64,000 nt of DNA from Mucilaginibacter sp. PAMB04168 (GCF_039634365.2 NZ_CP155079.2:2604001-2668000); one strand, 5' to 3'; counted from the first letter of the stretch, positions 7,678 through 16,733 are shown. The notes: a model not told the origin generated them from the letters alone. Numbers and translations: made by a program.

Positions 7678-8266
7678 GTCGTTTTACCTAAATAGCCAGG
7701 TTACAGAAGTAGCCCGTAATTTGCTTGGTAAATACTTGTTTACCTCTATTGATGGTGTAATTACGGGTGGTTATATTGTTGAAACAGAAGCATATAATGG
7801 CGTTATAGATAAGGCATCTCACGCCTATGGTAACCGCCTAACGCCGCGTACACAAACCATGTTTGCGCATGGCGGCGTAGCCTATGTGTATTTGTGTTAT
7901 GGCATACATGAAATGCTAAACGTGGTAACTTCTGTTGCCGGGCAGCCGCATGCAGTGCTTATTAGGGCAGTTAATCCTACCGTTGGCTTAGATACTATGC
8001 TTTACCGCCGTAACATGGCAGTTGTAAAACCTAATATCACTGCTGGTCCGGGGTCGGTAGGTAAGGCTTTAGGTATTAACCGAAAACTGAACGGTATAAG
8101 CTTTCAAAGCGATCAACTTTGGATTGAAGACCAAGGTTTAACATTTAGCGATGACCAAATTGCTGCCGTTCCGCGCATTGGTGTTGCTTATGCGGCAGAG
8201 GATGCACTGTTGCCATACCGGTTCTACGTAAAAGGTAACGTATACGTGAGCAAACCAAATCGGTAA
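7664..8266 (+). CDS. DNA-3-methyladenine glycosylase, AAG/MPG type
   Basis: Removes alkylated and deaminated purines from DNA, starting base excision repair. The 200-residue length is typical of bacterial AAG. Visible motifs are VETEAYNG near residue 40 with the catalytic glutamate, ASHAYGNRLTPRTQTMF, and the base-flipping VYLCYGIHEMLNVVT region near residues 75-90. It overlaps the upstream hydrolase by 14 bp. A repair enzyme translated with a methionine-sulfoxide reductase suggests a shared stress role; that link is inferred. Confidence 0.93.
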   Translation: MKLHESFYLNSQVTEVARNLLGKYLFTSIDGVITGGYIVETEAYNGVIDKASHAYGNRLTPRTQTMFAHGGVAYVYLCYGIHEMLNVVTSVAGQPHAVLIRAVNPTVGLDTMLYRRNMAVVKPNITAGPGSVGKALGINRKLNGISFQSDQLWIEDQGLTFSDDQIAAVPRIGVAYAAEDALLPYRFYVKGNVYVSKPNR

Positions 8267-8326
8267 TAATTCAATCAAAAATACTTTTTTCGGGTTTATA
8301 AGTTATCATACTTAAAAACATTCGCT

Positions 8327-8833
8327 ATGGATTACCAAAAAGACTTGAAAAAACTAGAAGATATAGAGCACTTGCGTGGCATGATCGACAAATCAAAAAC
8401 CGCTATGCTCACTACTTTTACCATAAACAACGGCTTTCACAGCCGCCCAATGGCTACTGCACAGTTAGATGTAGAAGGTAGCTTGTGGTTTTTCACCAAT
8501 GAATTTTCATCCAAAGTTGCCGAAATATCGCACGATAATAAAGTTAACGTTACCTATTCAAATGGTAGTGCTACCACCTATATCACTATTAACGGCGTAG
8601 CGCAAGTGGTAGATGACCGCGTTAAGATGCAGGAACTTTGGGATCCGTTTGTTGAAGCATTTTTTAAAGACGGATTGGAAGATCCAAACCTTGCTTTATT
8701 GCGTGTAAACATCACAGATGCTGAGTATTGGGACAACAGTGCCGGTGCCGTAAGCATTGCATTTAAATGGATCAAGTCGGTTATAACAGGCTCGAAATTC
8801 GAACCTGGCGAGCACGATAAAGTTGATTTATAA
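8327..8833 (+). CDS. Pyridoxamine 5'-phosphate oxidase-fold protein (general stress protein 26-like)
   Basis: A 168-residue split-barrel flavin-binding protein: residues about 20-60 (MLTTFTINNGFHSRPMATAQ) and LWFFTNEFSSKVAEI match the flavin-binding region of the general stress protein 26 family. Members bind FMN, FAD or F420; the reaction is usually unknown. It stands alone with a strong terminator directly after its stop. Confidence 0.85.
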   Translation: MDYQKDLKKLEDIEHLRGMIDKSKTAMLTTFTINNGFHSRPMATAQLDVEGSLWFFTNEFSSKVAEISHDNKVNVTYSNGSATTYITINGVAQVVDDRVKMQELWDPFVEAFFKDGLEDPNLALLRVNITDAEYWDNSAGAVSIAFKWIKSVITGSKFEPGEHDKVDL

Positions 8834-8840
8834 ACATGAG

Positions 8841-8864
8841 AGGCAGATAAAATCTGCCTTTTTT
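8841..8864 (+). terminator. Intrinsic terminator between the PNPOx-like gene and kynU
   Basis: The stem AGGCAGA/TCTGCCT has a 5-base TAAAA loop and is followed by six T. It ends only 13 nt before the kynU ATG at 8878, so it lies within what would be the kynU leader on any readthrough transcript. Confidence 0.85.
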
Positions 8865-8877
8865 GTATTATTGGCTG

Positions 8878-10161
8878 ATGGAATATGTAAATAGTGCTGC
8901 TTTTGCCAAACAGCTAGATGAACAAGACTTGCTTGGTCCGTTCCGCCAACAGTTTTTGATACCACAGTTTAGAGGACAAGATATTATATACCTATGTGGT
9001 AATTCGTTAGGATTACAACCTAAAGCGGTACAGCAGCATGTTAACAAGCAACTAAGCGCCTGGCAAGAGCTGGCAGTAGAAGGGTGGTTTCAGGGTGGGG
9101 ATCCCTGGTTGTCTTATCATAAGCAGTTATTGCAGCCTCTGGCAAACATTGTGGGAGCGCACCCTAAAGAGGTAACGGTAATGAATTCACTAACCGTTAA
9201 CCTGCACTTACTCATGGTAAGTTTTTACAAACCAAATGGTAAGCGTTACAAAATACTGATGGAAGGCGGCGCATTTCCATCAGATCAGTATGCGGTAGAG
9301 AGCCAGGTAAGATTTCATGGCTTTGAGCCGGGCGACGCGGTAATTGAGATCTTTCCTCGCCAAGGAGAAAGCACACTAAGGACCGACGACATCACACAAG
9401 TTATAAACGATAATGCCGATGAACTGGCTTTAGTTTTATTCAGCGGTATTAATTATTATACAGGGCAGTTTTTTGATTTGCAGGCTATTGCCAAAGCCGC
9501 AAAAAAGGCAGGCGCTTACGTGGGTTTCGATTTGGCTCACGCCGCTGGTAATGTTCCACTCGAATTGCACAATTCGGAAGCCGATTTTGCTTGTTGGTGT
9601 TCCTACAAATACATGAACTCGGGGCCCGGTGGTATTAGCGGCATATTTGTTCACCAAAAACATCATCATAATAAGGAACTGGACCGTTTTGCTGGTTGGT
9701 GGGGCTATCGTAATGATACGCGCTTTAAGATGGCTCCCGGCTTTGATCCGGAACCTGGAGCGGAGGGATGGCAGGTTAGTACAAGCCCGATTCTTTTAAT
9801 GGCCGCCCATAAGGCTGCGTTAGATATATTTGAAGAAGCGGGCAGTGTATCTGCCCTGCGCCAAAAAAGCTTACTACTCACGGGTTACCTTGCGTATCTA
9901 ATTAATGAGATTAACAAAAAGCAAGGTCAGCAATTGTTCAACATCATAACACCGGCAAACGAACAGGAGCGCGGCTGCCAGCTATCCATTGTTTGCAAGC
10001 AAAACGGAAAAGCTACATTTGATTACCTCGTGAGTAAAGGTGTGGTTGGAGATTGGCGCGAACCTGATGTAATCAGACTAAGCCCTGTGCCTCTGTACAA
10101 CACTTTTACCGATGTTTATACTGCTGCCTTACATTTAGCTGAGGCCGCTAAACAATATTAA
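8878..10161 (+). CDS. kynU: Kynureninase
   Basis: PLP enzyme that cleaves kynurenine to anthranilate and alanine, cytoplasmic, tryptophan degradation or NAD-precursor route. About 427 residues from ATG 8878, the usual length. I reject the longer frame from TTG 8863 because it would begin inside the terminator T-run. The PLP lysine lies in CSYKYMNSGPGG, preceded by GFDLAHAAGN. No kynurenine monooxygenase or tryptophan dioxygenase gene is in the window. The next two genes follow at 4 and 8 bp, making a kynU-bestrophin-deacetylase operon. Confidence 0.95.
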   Translation: MEYVNSAAFAKQLDEQDLLGPFRQQFLIPQFRGQDIIYLCGNSLGLQPKAVQQHVNKQLSAWQELAVEGWFQGGDPWLSYHKQLLQPLANIVGAHPKEVTVMNSLTVNLHLLMVSFYKPNGKRYKILMEGGAFPSDQYAVESQVRFHGFEPGDAVIEIFPRQGESTLRTDDITQVINDNADELALVLFSGINYYTGQFFDLQAIAKAAKKAGAYVGFDLAHAAGNVPLELHNSEADFACWCSYKYMNSGPGGISGIFVHQKHHHNKELDRFAGWWGYRNDTRFKMAPGFDPEPGAEGWQVSTSPILLMAAHKAALDIFEEAGSVSALRQKSLLLTGYLAYLINEINKKQGQQLFNIITPANEQERGCQLSIVCKQNGKATFDYLVSKGVVGDWREPDVIRLSPVPLYNTFTDVYTAALHLAEAAKQY

Positions 10162-10165
10162 ATTC

Positions 10166-11011
10166 ATGATTAGTTACAATCCTAAAGACTGGTTTACTTT
10201 TCTGTTCAGATTTCATAAATCTGACACCCTGCGAGAGCTTTTTCCGCTAATGATTGGCGTGGGTTTGTACGCAGCTGTGATTACCTGGATATTGCTTGAC
10301 TATGTACACGTACCTGATACCAGTGTGATACACAAAACTAACGTAGTGCATCAAACGCTAGGCTTTGTGTTATCGTTATTACTTGCATTTCGCATAAACT
10401 CAGCTTATGACCGCTGGTGGGAAGGGCGCAAATTATGGGGCAGCCTGGTAAATAACAGCCGTAATTTAGCCATGAAAGTAAAGCACCTCGGTAATGAAGC
10501 TGATGCTGCTTTTTTCAACCAGCATATACCTTTATATGCCGAGGTTTTAAAAGACCACTTGCGCGATGCCATTAAAGGCGATTACAATGCCCAGTTAGAT
10601 GCTGAGAAACATGTACCTAACCAGGTGGCATCGCGTATTATTGAGCGTGCGTATAAACTGAATAACGCGCAGATTAACACCGAGCAGCTGATGAGTATCA
10701 ATGCTGAAATCATGTCGTTCACCGATATTTGCGGTGCCTGCGAACGGATTAAGAATACGCCTATTCCTTATAACTATGGCGTTTTTATAAAAAAATTCAT
10801 TTTCTTCTTCATCATGACACTGCCTTTAACCTGGGCGTTTGAATTGCATTATTATATCGTGCCTGTTATTGCATTTGTGTTATACGTGCTGGCCAGCATT
10901 GAATTAATTGCCGAAGAAATTGAAGATCCTTTTGGTTATGATGAAAATGATCTGCCTTTAGAGCGGCTGTCAACCAATATAAAAAAGCATATTAACGAAA
11001 TATTGGGTTAG
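10166..11011 (+). CDS. Bestrophin-family ion channel
   Basis: A 281-residue inner-membrane protein of the bacterial bestrophin family, which forms pentameric channels. The family pattern is clear in HKTNVVHQTLGFVLSLLLAF and RINSAYDRWWEGRKLWG (residues about 55-95). The C-terminal region has further membrane segments (around 205-245) and IEDPFGYDENDLPLE, the conserved cytosolic acidic stretch. Ion selectivity cannot be read here. It begins 4 bp after kynU. Confidence 0.9.
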   Translation: MISYNPKDWFTFLFRFHKSDTLRELFPLMIGVGLYAAVITWILLDYVHVPDTSVIHKTNVVHQTLGFVLSLLLAFRINSAYDRWWEGRKLWGSLVNNSRNLAMKVKHLGNEADAAFFNQHIPLYAEVLKDHLRDAIKGDYNAQLDAEKHVPNQVASRIIERAYKLNNAQINTEQLMSINAEIMSFTDICGACERIKNTPIPYNYGVFIKKFIFFFIMTLPLTWAFELHYYIVPVIAFVLYVLASIELIAEEIEDPFGYDENDLPLERLSTNIKKHINEILG

Positions 11012-11019
11012 TAAGCCAT

Positions 11020-11922
11020 ATGCTCAAAATAGCTTTCGACCCCATATATGCGCATCCTCTGCCTGAGGGCCATCGTTTTCCTATGCTGAAATACGAGTTA
11101 ATACCGGCTCAATTACTACATGAGGGTCTAATCACGCACGTTAACCTGTTTTCGCCCGAGCCACTAGACGAGCCGACTATACTGCTAACGCATGACAAGA
11201 ACTACTGGGAGCAACTACGCGATTTAGCTTTGCCGCCAAAGGAACAACGCCGCATTGGTTTCCCTTTAGATGCAAAATTGATAGAGCGTGAAATACGGAT
11301 AGCTAAGGGAACTATTGATGGTTGCCGGTATGCAATGGATAACGGTGTGGCATTTAATGTAGCTGGTGGCACTCATCATGCAGGTACAAACTGGGGTGAA
11401 GGGTTTTGCATGCTGAATGACCAGGCTATAGCTGCTAACTACTTATTAAATACGGGTTTATCTAAACGTATCTTAATTATAGATTTAGATGTGCATCAAG
11501 GTAACGGTACAGCACAGATATTTGCACAGCAGCCTAGGGTATTTACTTTTTCCATGCACGGTGCTAACAATTTTCCCTACCGAAAAGAAAAGTCTGACCT
11601 GGATATTCCGCTGCCCGATGGCTTAGAGGACGAGCCTTTCCTGGCTATAGTTAAGGAAACTGTACCGCGACTAATTAAAGAACACAAGCCAGATTTTATT
11701 TTCTATCTGTCGGGCGTAGATGTGTTAGCATCCGATAAACTGGGCAAACTGGCGTTAAGCAAAGAGGGATGCAAGGAGCGTGATCGTTTTGTGCTTCAGC
11801 AATGCAAGCAAGCAGGTATACCGGTGCAGGTTAGTATGGGCGGGGGCTACTCACCGCATATTAAAGATATTGTTGAGGCACATTGCAATACTTACCGTGT
11901 CGCCGTTGATTTATACTTTTAA
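11020..11922 (+). CDS. Histone-deacetylase-family hydrolase
   Basis: A 300-residue zinc-dependent deacetylase-family enzyme (class II-like or acetoin-utilisation-like). The paired histidines are at 119-120 (GGTHHAG), and DLDVHQGNGT (about 155-164) provides zinc ligands. YLSGVDVLASDKLG near residue 230 gives the third ligand region. Bacterial members act on acetyl-polyamines, acetyl-lysine or other amides; the substrate is unknown. It follows the bestrophin gene by 8 bp and its 3' end overlaps the convergent MATE gene by 12 bp. Confidence 0.9.
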   Translation: MLKIAFDPIYAHPLPEGHRFPMLKYELIPAQLLHEGLITHVNLFSPEPLDEPTILLTHDKNYWEQLRDLALPPKEQRRIGFPLDAKLIEREIRIAKGTIDGCRYAMDNGVAFNVAGGTHHAGTNWGEGFCMLNDQAIAANYLLNTGLSKRILIIDLDVHQGNGTAQIFAQQPRVFTFSMHGANNFPYRKEKSDLDIPLPDGLEDEPFLAIVKETVPRLIKEHKPDFIFYLSGVDVLASDKLGKLALSKEGCKERDRFVLQQCKQAGIPVQVSMGGGYSPHIKDIVEAHCNTYRVAVDLYF

Positions 11923-13323
11923 GGTGTCGTCAAAAATATAATCTTCAAGATGCTTTTTAGTGGTATGTGTAAACCTGAAGTACAATAATACAGAGGCTAC
12001 ACCCAACCCGGCAACAAGCCCATACCAAACTCCATTAGCGCCTAACTTTAGATGTAAGCCCAGCCAGTAACCCAAAGGCAAACCTATTACCCAATAGGCT
12101 AAAAATGTTATTATTGTCGGAATATTCACATCACCTACGCCACGCAAAATACCCAACCCAATTACTTGTGCACCATCAAAAAGCTGAAATATTGCTGCGA
12201 TGATTAACAGCTGCGAGGCTATGGCAATCACACGTACATCAGAAGTAATAATCCAGGGCAGCCATTGGTTGAATAGAATAAAAAGGATTGCGGTAGTGCT
12301 CATAAATATGAGTACAATGTGATAACTGGCAATAGCCGATGCTCTTAATTCGCCAAAACTTTTAGCGCCAAAATAATTGCCTGACTTTATAGCCGCTGCC
12401 GACGAGACGCCGCTGGCAATCATATATGTCATAGATGCCAGGTTAATGCCCACTTGGTGCGCCGCCTGCTGCACAGGGCCAATTTGGCCAACTAATACTG
12501 CTGCGGCACTAAATGCACTTACCTCAAACGTTGCCTGTAAACTCACCGGTGCACCTATGCGTATCAATTCCATACACCTTGTGCGATTAATGTACGTTAT
12601 TTTAAAATCCTTTAAGTAGGCTTTGAAGTGCTTAGACCTGAAGATATAAATAGCCATTGCAATGGCCATTACTGTTCGGTCAACCAGTGTGCTGTAGCCA
12701 ACACCGCTCACACCCATAGGTTTAATGCCAAAAAGTCCTTTTACAAATATTACGCCCAGGCAAATATTAAGAACGTTACCCCATATAGAAACTTTCATAG
12801 CTTGTTTAGTAAAGCCCAATCCTTCGGCAAACTGTTTAAATGCACTAAACAACATTAGAGGTATAAGGGAAACCGATAATAACAGCAAGAAAGGTTTAGC
12901 CTGTTTTAATACCTCAGGAGATTGCCCCAAATGATCAAGCAGGTTTCCCGCGCCAAAATACATGGCGATGAAAAGAACCACGCCAAATATTAAATTGAGT
13001 AATATGCTGTTGGATAGCAGGCGTCCGCAAGCTTCATAGTTTTTTTGCCCATTAAACTGTGCTATTAAAGGCGTAATACCGTATGCAATACCAAGTCCCA
13101 TTACCATGGCTACCACAAAAACACTGTTTACAAGTGATACCGCAGCCAGCGAAACTGTGCCCGCGAAGTGACCCACAATTACACTATCAGACAAATGTAC
13201 CAGCGTATGGCCCAACTGCGATATCACAACCGGTATGGCCAACTTCAAGTTTTCGCGATAATAGGGCTTATAGGCTTCAAAGTAAGATAACATAGAACGG
13301 CGAATAGATGCAGGGGAGGGCAA
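11911..13323 (-). CDS. MATE-family multidrug exporter
   Basis: A 470-residue inner-membrane protein with about 12 hydrophobic segments in two related halves, the MatE architecture (NorM/DinF-like). Exports cationic drugs or metabolites using a sodium or proton gradient. The N-terminal half has QLGHTLVHLSDSVIVGHFAG. Its 3' end overlaps the convergent deacetylase-like gene by 12 bp. Substrate unknown. Confidence 0.92.
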   Translation of the reverse strand: MPSPASIRRSMLSYFEAYKPYYRENLKLAIPVVISQLGHTLVHLSDSVIVGHFAGTVSLAAVSLVNSVFVVAMVMGLGIAYGITPLIAQFNGQKNYEACGRLLSNSILLNLIFGVVLFIAMYFGAGNLLDHLGQSPEVLKQAKPFLLLLSVSLIPLMLFSAFKQFAEGLGFTKQAMKVSIWGNVLNICLGVIFVKGLFGIKPMGVSGVGYSTLVDRTVMAIAMAIYIFRSKHFKAYLKDFKITYINRTRCMELIRIGAPVSLQATFEVSAFSAAAVLVGQIGPVQQAAHQVGINLASMTYMIASGVSSAAAIKSGNYFGAKSFGELRASAIASYHIVLIFMSTTAILFILFNQWLPWIITSDVRVIAIASQLLIIAAIFQLFDGAQVIGLGILRGVGDVNIPTIITFLAYWVIGLPLGYWLGLHLKLGANGVWYGLVAGLGVASVLLYFRFTHTTKKHLEDYIFDDTLKV

Positions 13324-13353
13324 AGATAAAGCTTTTATATAAAGGAAAGAACC

Positions 13354-13977
13354 TTATGCAGCTGTGTAGAATTCCTCTTTTTCGGTTGTATGCACACGAA
13401 TAACGCCCGAAAGTACCAGATTAACCAGTATACGTTGCGCGCGCCTGCGGCTCATGTTAAGCAGTTCGCAGTATTGTCTCACGGTTATGCGCTCGTTCTT
13501 ATCCAGGTATTCTAGCAAAGCTTTTTCTTTGGATGAATACTCGATGAGGACACCTTCATTATTATCCGAGCGCTTTAATACATCCACCACTATTTTACTG
13601 GCCAGTACGCTTTTGTCTTTTATGCGTATATAAACCCACCACTTGCCGTCATCGCCTAATGCATAATGAGGTTTGGTAATGCTAGGCTCAATATCAACCA
13701 CCAGAACCAGTTTATCATCTACATAAATTTCTTCAAAGGCTGGTTCAAGTGCGGGGCGGGCATAAAAGTGCGCTGCTTTGGTAATCATGTAGCGCTCCTC
13801 ATCCTCAGATTTTACGCCTTTTATGCTGCCGTTATCCAAAACACCTATCAACAGGCGGCCTCCCTTGTTATTAGCAAAGGAAACCATTGTTTTAGCTATC
13901 TTTTCACAACTGGTAATGGTCTTCTTAAAATCCAGCGAAACGCCCTCACCCTCTAATATCAGCCTTTTAATATTCAT
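13354..13977 (-). CDS. AlbA_2/Schlafen-type ATP-binding-domain protein
   Basis: A 207-residue protein. Residues about 10-110 match the AlbA_2 (Schlafen AAA_4) domain: EGEGVSLDFKKTI, then MVSFANNKGGRLLIGVLDNGSIKGV. The C-terminal 60 residues look like a winged helix (YCELLNMSRRRAQRILVNLVLSG), so it may bind DNA or RNA. It starts 1 bp after the upstream GNAT stop, indicating an operon. Role unknown; such domains occur in regulators and in some defence proteins, but nothing here specifically indicates defence. Confidence 0.85.
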   Translation of the reverse strand: MNIKRLILEGEGVSLDFKKTITSCEKIAKTMVSFANNKGGRLLIGVLDNGSIKGVKSEDEERYMITKAAHFYARPALEPAFEEIYVDDKLVLVVDIEPSITKPHYALGDDGKWWVYIRIKDKSVLASKIVVDVLKRSDNNEGVLIEYSSKEKALLEYLDKNERITVRQYCELLNMSRRRAQRILVNLVLSGVIRVHTTEKEEFYTAA

Positions 13978-13978
13978 T

Positions 13979-14449
13979 TTAACTTCCCGATTCTGCCTGG
14001 GGTATATAGGGTGTAAAAATTTCCATCCAGTTATTTGTTTTACTTAACGGACTAAAACCAAACTGTACGTAAAGCTCATGCGCATCGGCGGTAGCAAGTG
14101 CCCAACGCCTTAATGTCTTTAACTCCGGATGCTGTCTAATGTTTTGCATCAGCCATTTTGATAAGCCTAGCCCCCTGAACGTTTTTAACACAAAAACATC
14201 ACATATATAACCAAAGGTTGCCCTATCAGTAACAACGCGTGCAAAGGCACATAAATTATGATTTTTATAAATACCAAAGCATAAAGAGTTGTCGATAGCT
14301 TTTTGCAGCTTATCTACCGGTATTCCTTTTGCCCAGTATGATTCATTATTTAAGAAATTATAAATCACATCAAATGGAAGCAGGTTATTATCTGTCGATA
14401 CGGTGTATCCGTTGTTCAAAAAATCTGCATCGTTAATTGCCGTATCCAT
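13979..14449 (-). CDS. GNAT-family N-acetyltransferase
   Basis: A 156-residue GNAT protein with the acetyl-CoA binding region ICDVFVLKTFRGLGLSKWLMQ (around residues 83-103; R/QxxGxG/A as RGLGLS) and a late YVQFGFSPL strand typical of the fold. Substrate unknown. First gene of a two-gene unit with the AlbA_2-type protein. Confidence 0.88.
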   Translation of the reverse strand: MDTAINDADFLNNGYTVSTDNNLLPFDVIYNFLNNESYWAKGIPVDKLQKAIDNSLCFGIYKNHNLCAFARVVTDRATFGYICDVFVLKTFRGLGLSKWLMQNIRQHPELKTLRRWALATADAHELYVQFGFSPLSKTNNWMEIFTPYIPQAESGS

Positions 14450-14627
14450 AGCAAAGGGCGGTTAAAACGCTAATATAAATAAAATGGTAAAAACACTTAT
14501 AGCGTTAGGCGGTTAGTATTTAACAAGGAAACGTAAATTGCTAGTTACACAACGAGCCGAAAAGAATATAACATAAACAAAACCAACCCGATAAAGGTTA
14601 ATGCAGAAACAACAAATAATCAATCCT

Positions 14628-14828
14628 ATGAAAAAGCAATTTTTGAGTTTTGCCTTTGCAACGGCGTTAATAGCTATAGTGGCTGCAGGATGCAGCTCAC
14701 AGCAGGCAGCAAGCGGATCAGACAGCACAGCAACTGTAGATTCTGCAGGCACAATGTCAACAACAACCGATACTACAGCACGGGATACCGCGCGTAGAGA
14801 CACAACAAAAACTAATCCTCCACAATAA
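14628..14828 (+). CDS. Small Thr/Ser-rich lipoprotein
   Basis: A 66-residue protein from ATG 14628; a start at 14601 would put 9 polar residues before the signal peptide and is less likely. The signal sequence MKKQFLSFAFATALIAIVAAG ends in a lipobox (VAAGC), so it should be lipidated at Cys 21. The mature part is low-complexity, rich in Ser, Thr, Asp and Arg. Function unknown. A bidirectional terminator follows directly. Confidence 0.75.
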   Translation: MKKQFLSFAFATALIAIVAAGCSSQQAASGSDSTATVDSAGTMSTTTDTTARDTARRDTTKTNPPQ

Positions 14829-14837
14829 TGGTGAGAA

Positions 14838-14864
14838 AAGGCCCGGACTACCGGGCCTTTTTTA
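14838..14864. terminator. Bidirectional terminator between the lipoprotein and glycosyltransferase genes
   Basis: AAAGGCCCGG and CCGGGCCTTT arms flank an ACTA loop. There is a T-run on the plus side and an A-rich flank giving a shorter T-run on the minus side. It serves the convergent genes at 14628-14828 and 14866-15810. Confidence 0.9.
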
Positions 14865-14865
14865 T

Positions 14866-15810
14866 TTATGCAGTTTTAGCACCCGTAAAAACTTTGCGCA
14901 CCTGGTAGGTTTTCTTGTTCTGAGACTCAAAATAGGTACGTACATTTACTTCAGCTAAAATACCTAAGGTAATTAGTTGAACACCTCCCAGCAAAAAGAT
15001 CAAGCCCAGTATTAACAAAGGTTTGCCGCCAATATCATGTCCCATTATTTTGAGTACAAGCAGGTAGGCGTTAATTAGCACACCTAAGAAAAAAGCAATG
15101 AACCCAATGCTGCCAAACAAATGCATTGGCTTTTGAATATACTTACGGAAAAATACCATCAGTATTAAATCACTGATTACTTTAAAAGTACGGTTAATGC
15201 CATATTTGGATTTGCCAAACATGCGGGCATGGTGACGCACATCAACCTGTGTTATACGTGCTCCTTGCAATTTAGCCAATACCGGTATAAAACGGTGCAA
15301 CTCACCATACAGGCCTAAATCTTCGGCTATCTCGCGTCTGAAAATCTTGAGCGTACAGCCATAATCTTTAATATAAACCCCTGTCATGCGGCGTATCAGT
15401 GCATTGGCTATTTTACTTGGAATTTTACGCAGCAGCACGCCGTCTTGCCGGTTAGCACGGTTGCCTGCTACCACATCCCAGTCCTCATCTTTTAATTTTT
15501 GAAGCATCGATGGGATGTCGTTAGGGTCATTTTGTAAGTCGCCGTCGAGTAAAGCTATATAAGCTCCGCTGGCGTGGTCAATGCCTGCTGTCATTGCGGT
15601 ACTTTGCCCATAATTTTTACGCAGCTCTACTAATTTAATGCGTTCGTCGGCGTTGGCAATAATTTCGCGCCGGGTGCCGTCTTCAGAACCGTCATCAACA
15701 AAAACCACCTCGTAATCGATAGCCGGTAAAGCTTTTCTTATTTCTTCAATAAGAGGTTTAATATTTTCCTCTTCATTCATCACAGTTATAACAACTGATA
15801 ACTCCGGCAT
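14866..15810 (-). CDS. Family 2 glycosyltransferase, DPM1/ArnC-like, membrane-anchored
   Basis: A 314-residue GT2 enzyme that transfers a sugar from a nucleotide sugar to a polyprenyl phosphate or similar acceptor at the inner face of the cytoplasmic membrane. The GT-A domain has VVFVDDGSEDGT and IALLDGDLQNDP (the DxD region). Two C-terminal membrane helices lie at about residues 230-255 and 265-290. Sugar and lipid partners are unknown; the architecture matches undecaprenyl-phosphate glycosyltransferases. A -7 box is seen 25 nt upstream. Confidence 0.92.
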   Translation of the reverse strand: MPELSVVITVMNEEENIKPLIEEIRKALPAIDYEVVFVDDGSEDGTRREIIANADERIKLVELRKNYGQSTAMTAGIDHASGAYIALLDGDLQNDPNDIPSMLQKLKDEDWDVVAGNRANRQDGVLLRKIPSKIANALIRRMTGVYIKDYGCTLKIFRREIAEDLGLYGELHRFIPVLAKLQGARITQVDVRHHARMFGKSKYGINRTFKVISDLILMVFFRKYIQKPMHLFGSIGFIAFFLGVLINAYLLVLKIMGHDIGGKPLLILGLIFLLGGVQLITLGILAEVNVRTYFESQNKKTYQVRKVFTGAKTA

Positions 15811-15835
15811 AGCTGATCGTATTAATTAAAGCCCA

Positions 15836-15843
15836 CAAAGATA
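15836..15843 (-). promoter_or_regulatory. -7 promoter box TATCTTTG for the glycosyltransferase gene
   Basis: A perfect TAnnTTTG match read on the minus strand, 25 nt from the ATG at 15810. No clear -33 TTG at the usual spacing. Confidence 0.45.
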
Positions 15844-15871
15844 GGTATTTTAAGCATTTAAGAAACACACA

Positions 15872-16240
15872 CTACGGCCGGCTCTTCATTTCCTGTACAC
15901 GCATTGGCATGGCGTCTATAAAGCCGAAAAGTTTAGAAAGTGTTATGGGCTGAGTGGCCCGATATTTTTCGCCACCATCTTTACCTATCAAAATTACTGT
16001 AAACGTGTCTTTGACAGATCTTTTCTGAAATTGAACCCTGTCCTTACCCTCATAATAAGTAAGCACTTCAATGTCACGTTCTTTAATGCCTGCAGCATTG
16101 GCATCAAGTATATCCTTCTGTTTTTTAACAAGCTGATTGCCGGGTTTATCAGCGAAGATAAGGAGCATTCGTTTCTCGCGAAAAGTAGTAGTGCTTAAAA
16201 ATATTAATGCTGTAAATAGTGTTCTTAGCATAATATACAT
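15872..16240 (-). CDS. DUF4174-domain protein
   Basis: A 122-residue protein with an N-terminal hydrophobic stretch that probably acts as a signal peptide, so likely exported. The remainder matches DUF4174: KRMLLIFADKPGN, an FTVILIGKDGGEKYR strand-turn, and IDAMPMRVQEMKSR at the C-terminus. The fold is thioredoxin-like but no CxxC is present. The start could be at M1 or M4. It lies between a DUF4268 gene and the glycosyltransferase on the same strand. Confidence 0.85.
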   Translation of the reverse strand: MYIMLRTLFTALIFLSTTTFREKRMLLIFADKPGNQLVKKQKDILDANAAGIKERDIEVLTYYEGKDRVQFQKRSVKDTFTVILIGKDGGEKYRATQPITLSKLFGFIDAMPMRVQEMKSRP

Positions 16241-16271
16241 AACAGTTTAAAGGCCAAATGTTTAAGCATTA

Positions 16272-16733
16272 TTACTGCAATGCCTCAAAGCTGTACCTTG
16301 CAGTGCCCCAAAAGTCATCGAGCGCTATAATACGGGGCTTGAAAAAAGAAATTAACGCTGGCCAGTCGTTACGATTAAATATGCTCACACCATCCATTTC
16401 CTTGTAAATTCGGCTAATGGTTTTTCCGTTTACGTCGGTCGTGTGCAACTCCCATTCCCAATCTTCATTCAACGCATCTGCTAAAACAAGTCTCAGTTCT
16501 TTAAACTGCTCAAAAAACAACTCCTGTATACCGGCATCAGGGTGAGATAGCTCAATGGCAATGATTGCCGACCGGCTTTCTGCCAGCATTTTGAAGTTAA
16601 CGTGCTTGATGCCCGTTTTGTAATTTATCCAATTAATTTTCAAACCATCGGCTGATGGTTGCGGAGCTATATACTGCCCAAAGGTGGTCCAAAAAGTTTG
16701 CCGTAACTGTGATGCCTGTTCTTTTGAGTACAT
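16272..16733 (-). CDS. DUF4268-domain protein
   Basis: A 153-residue cytoplasmic protein that matches DUF4268 along its length: SQLRQTFWTTFGQYI near the start, IAIELSHPDAGIQELFFEQF near residues 73-92, and NRNDWPALISFFKPRIIALDDFW near the end. The family is uncharacterised, with a nuclease-like relationship suggested by some. It begins a three-gene minus run with DUF4174 and GT2. Confidence 0.85.
   Translation of the reverse strand: MYSKEQASQLRQTFWTTFGQYIAPQPSADGLKINWINYKTGIKHVNFKMLAESRSAIIAIELSHPDAGIQELFFEQFKELRLVLADALNEDWEWELHTTDVNGKTISRIYKEMDGVSIFNRNDWPALISFFKPRIIALDDFWGTARYSFEALQ

Noticed and set aside
8863..8877. Upstream TTG start for kynureninase
   Set aside because: It lies in the T-run of a terminator; the ATG at 8878 fits the family N-terminus.
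13354..14449. AlbA_2-domain protein plus GNAT as a toxin-antitoxin pair
   Set aside because: The GNAT lacks the small size and partner of known GNAT toxins, and the AlbA_2 protein is not an antitoxin-type protein; plain two-gene unit.
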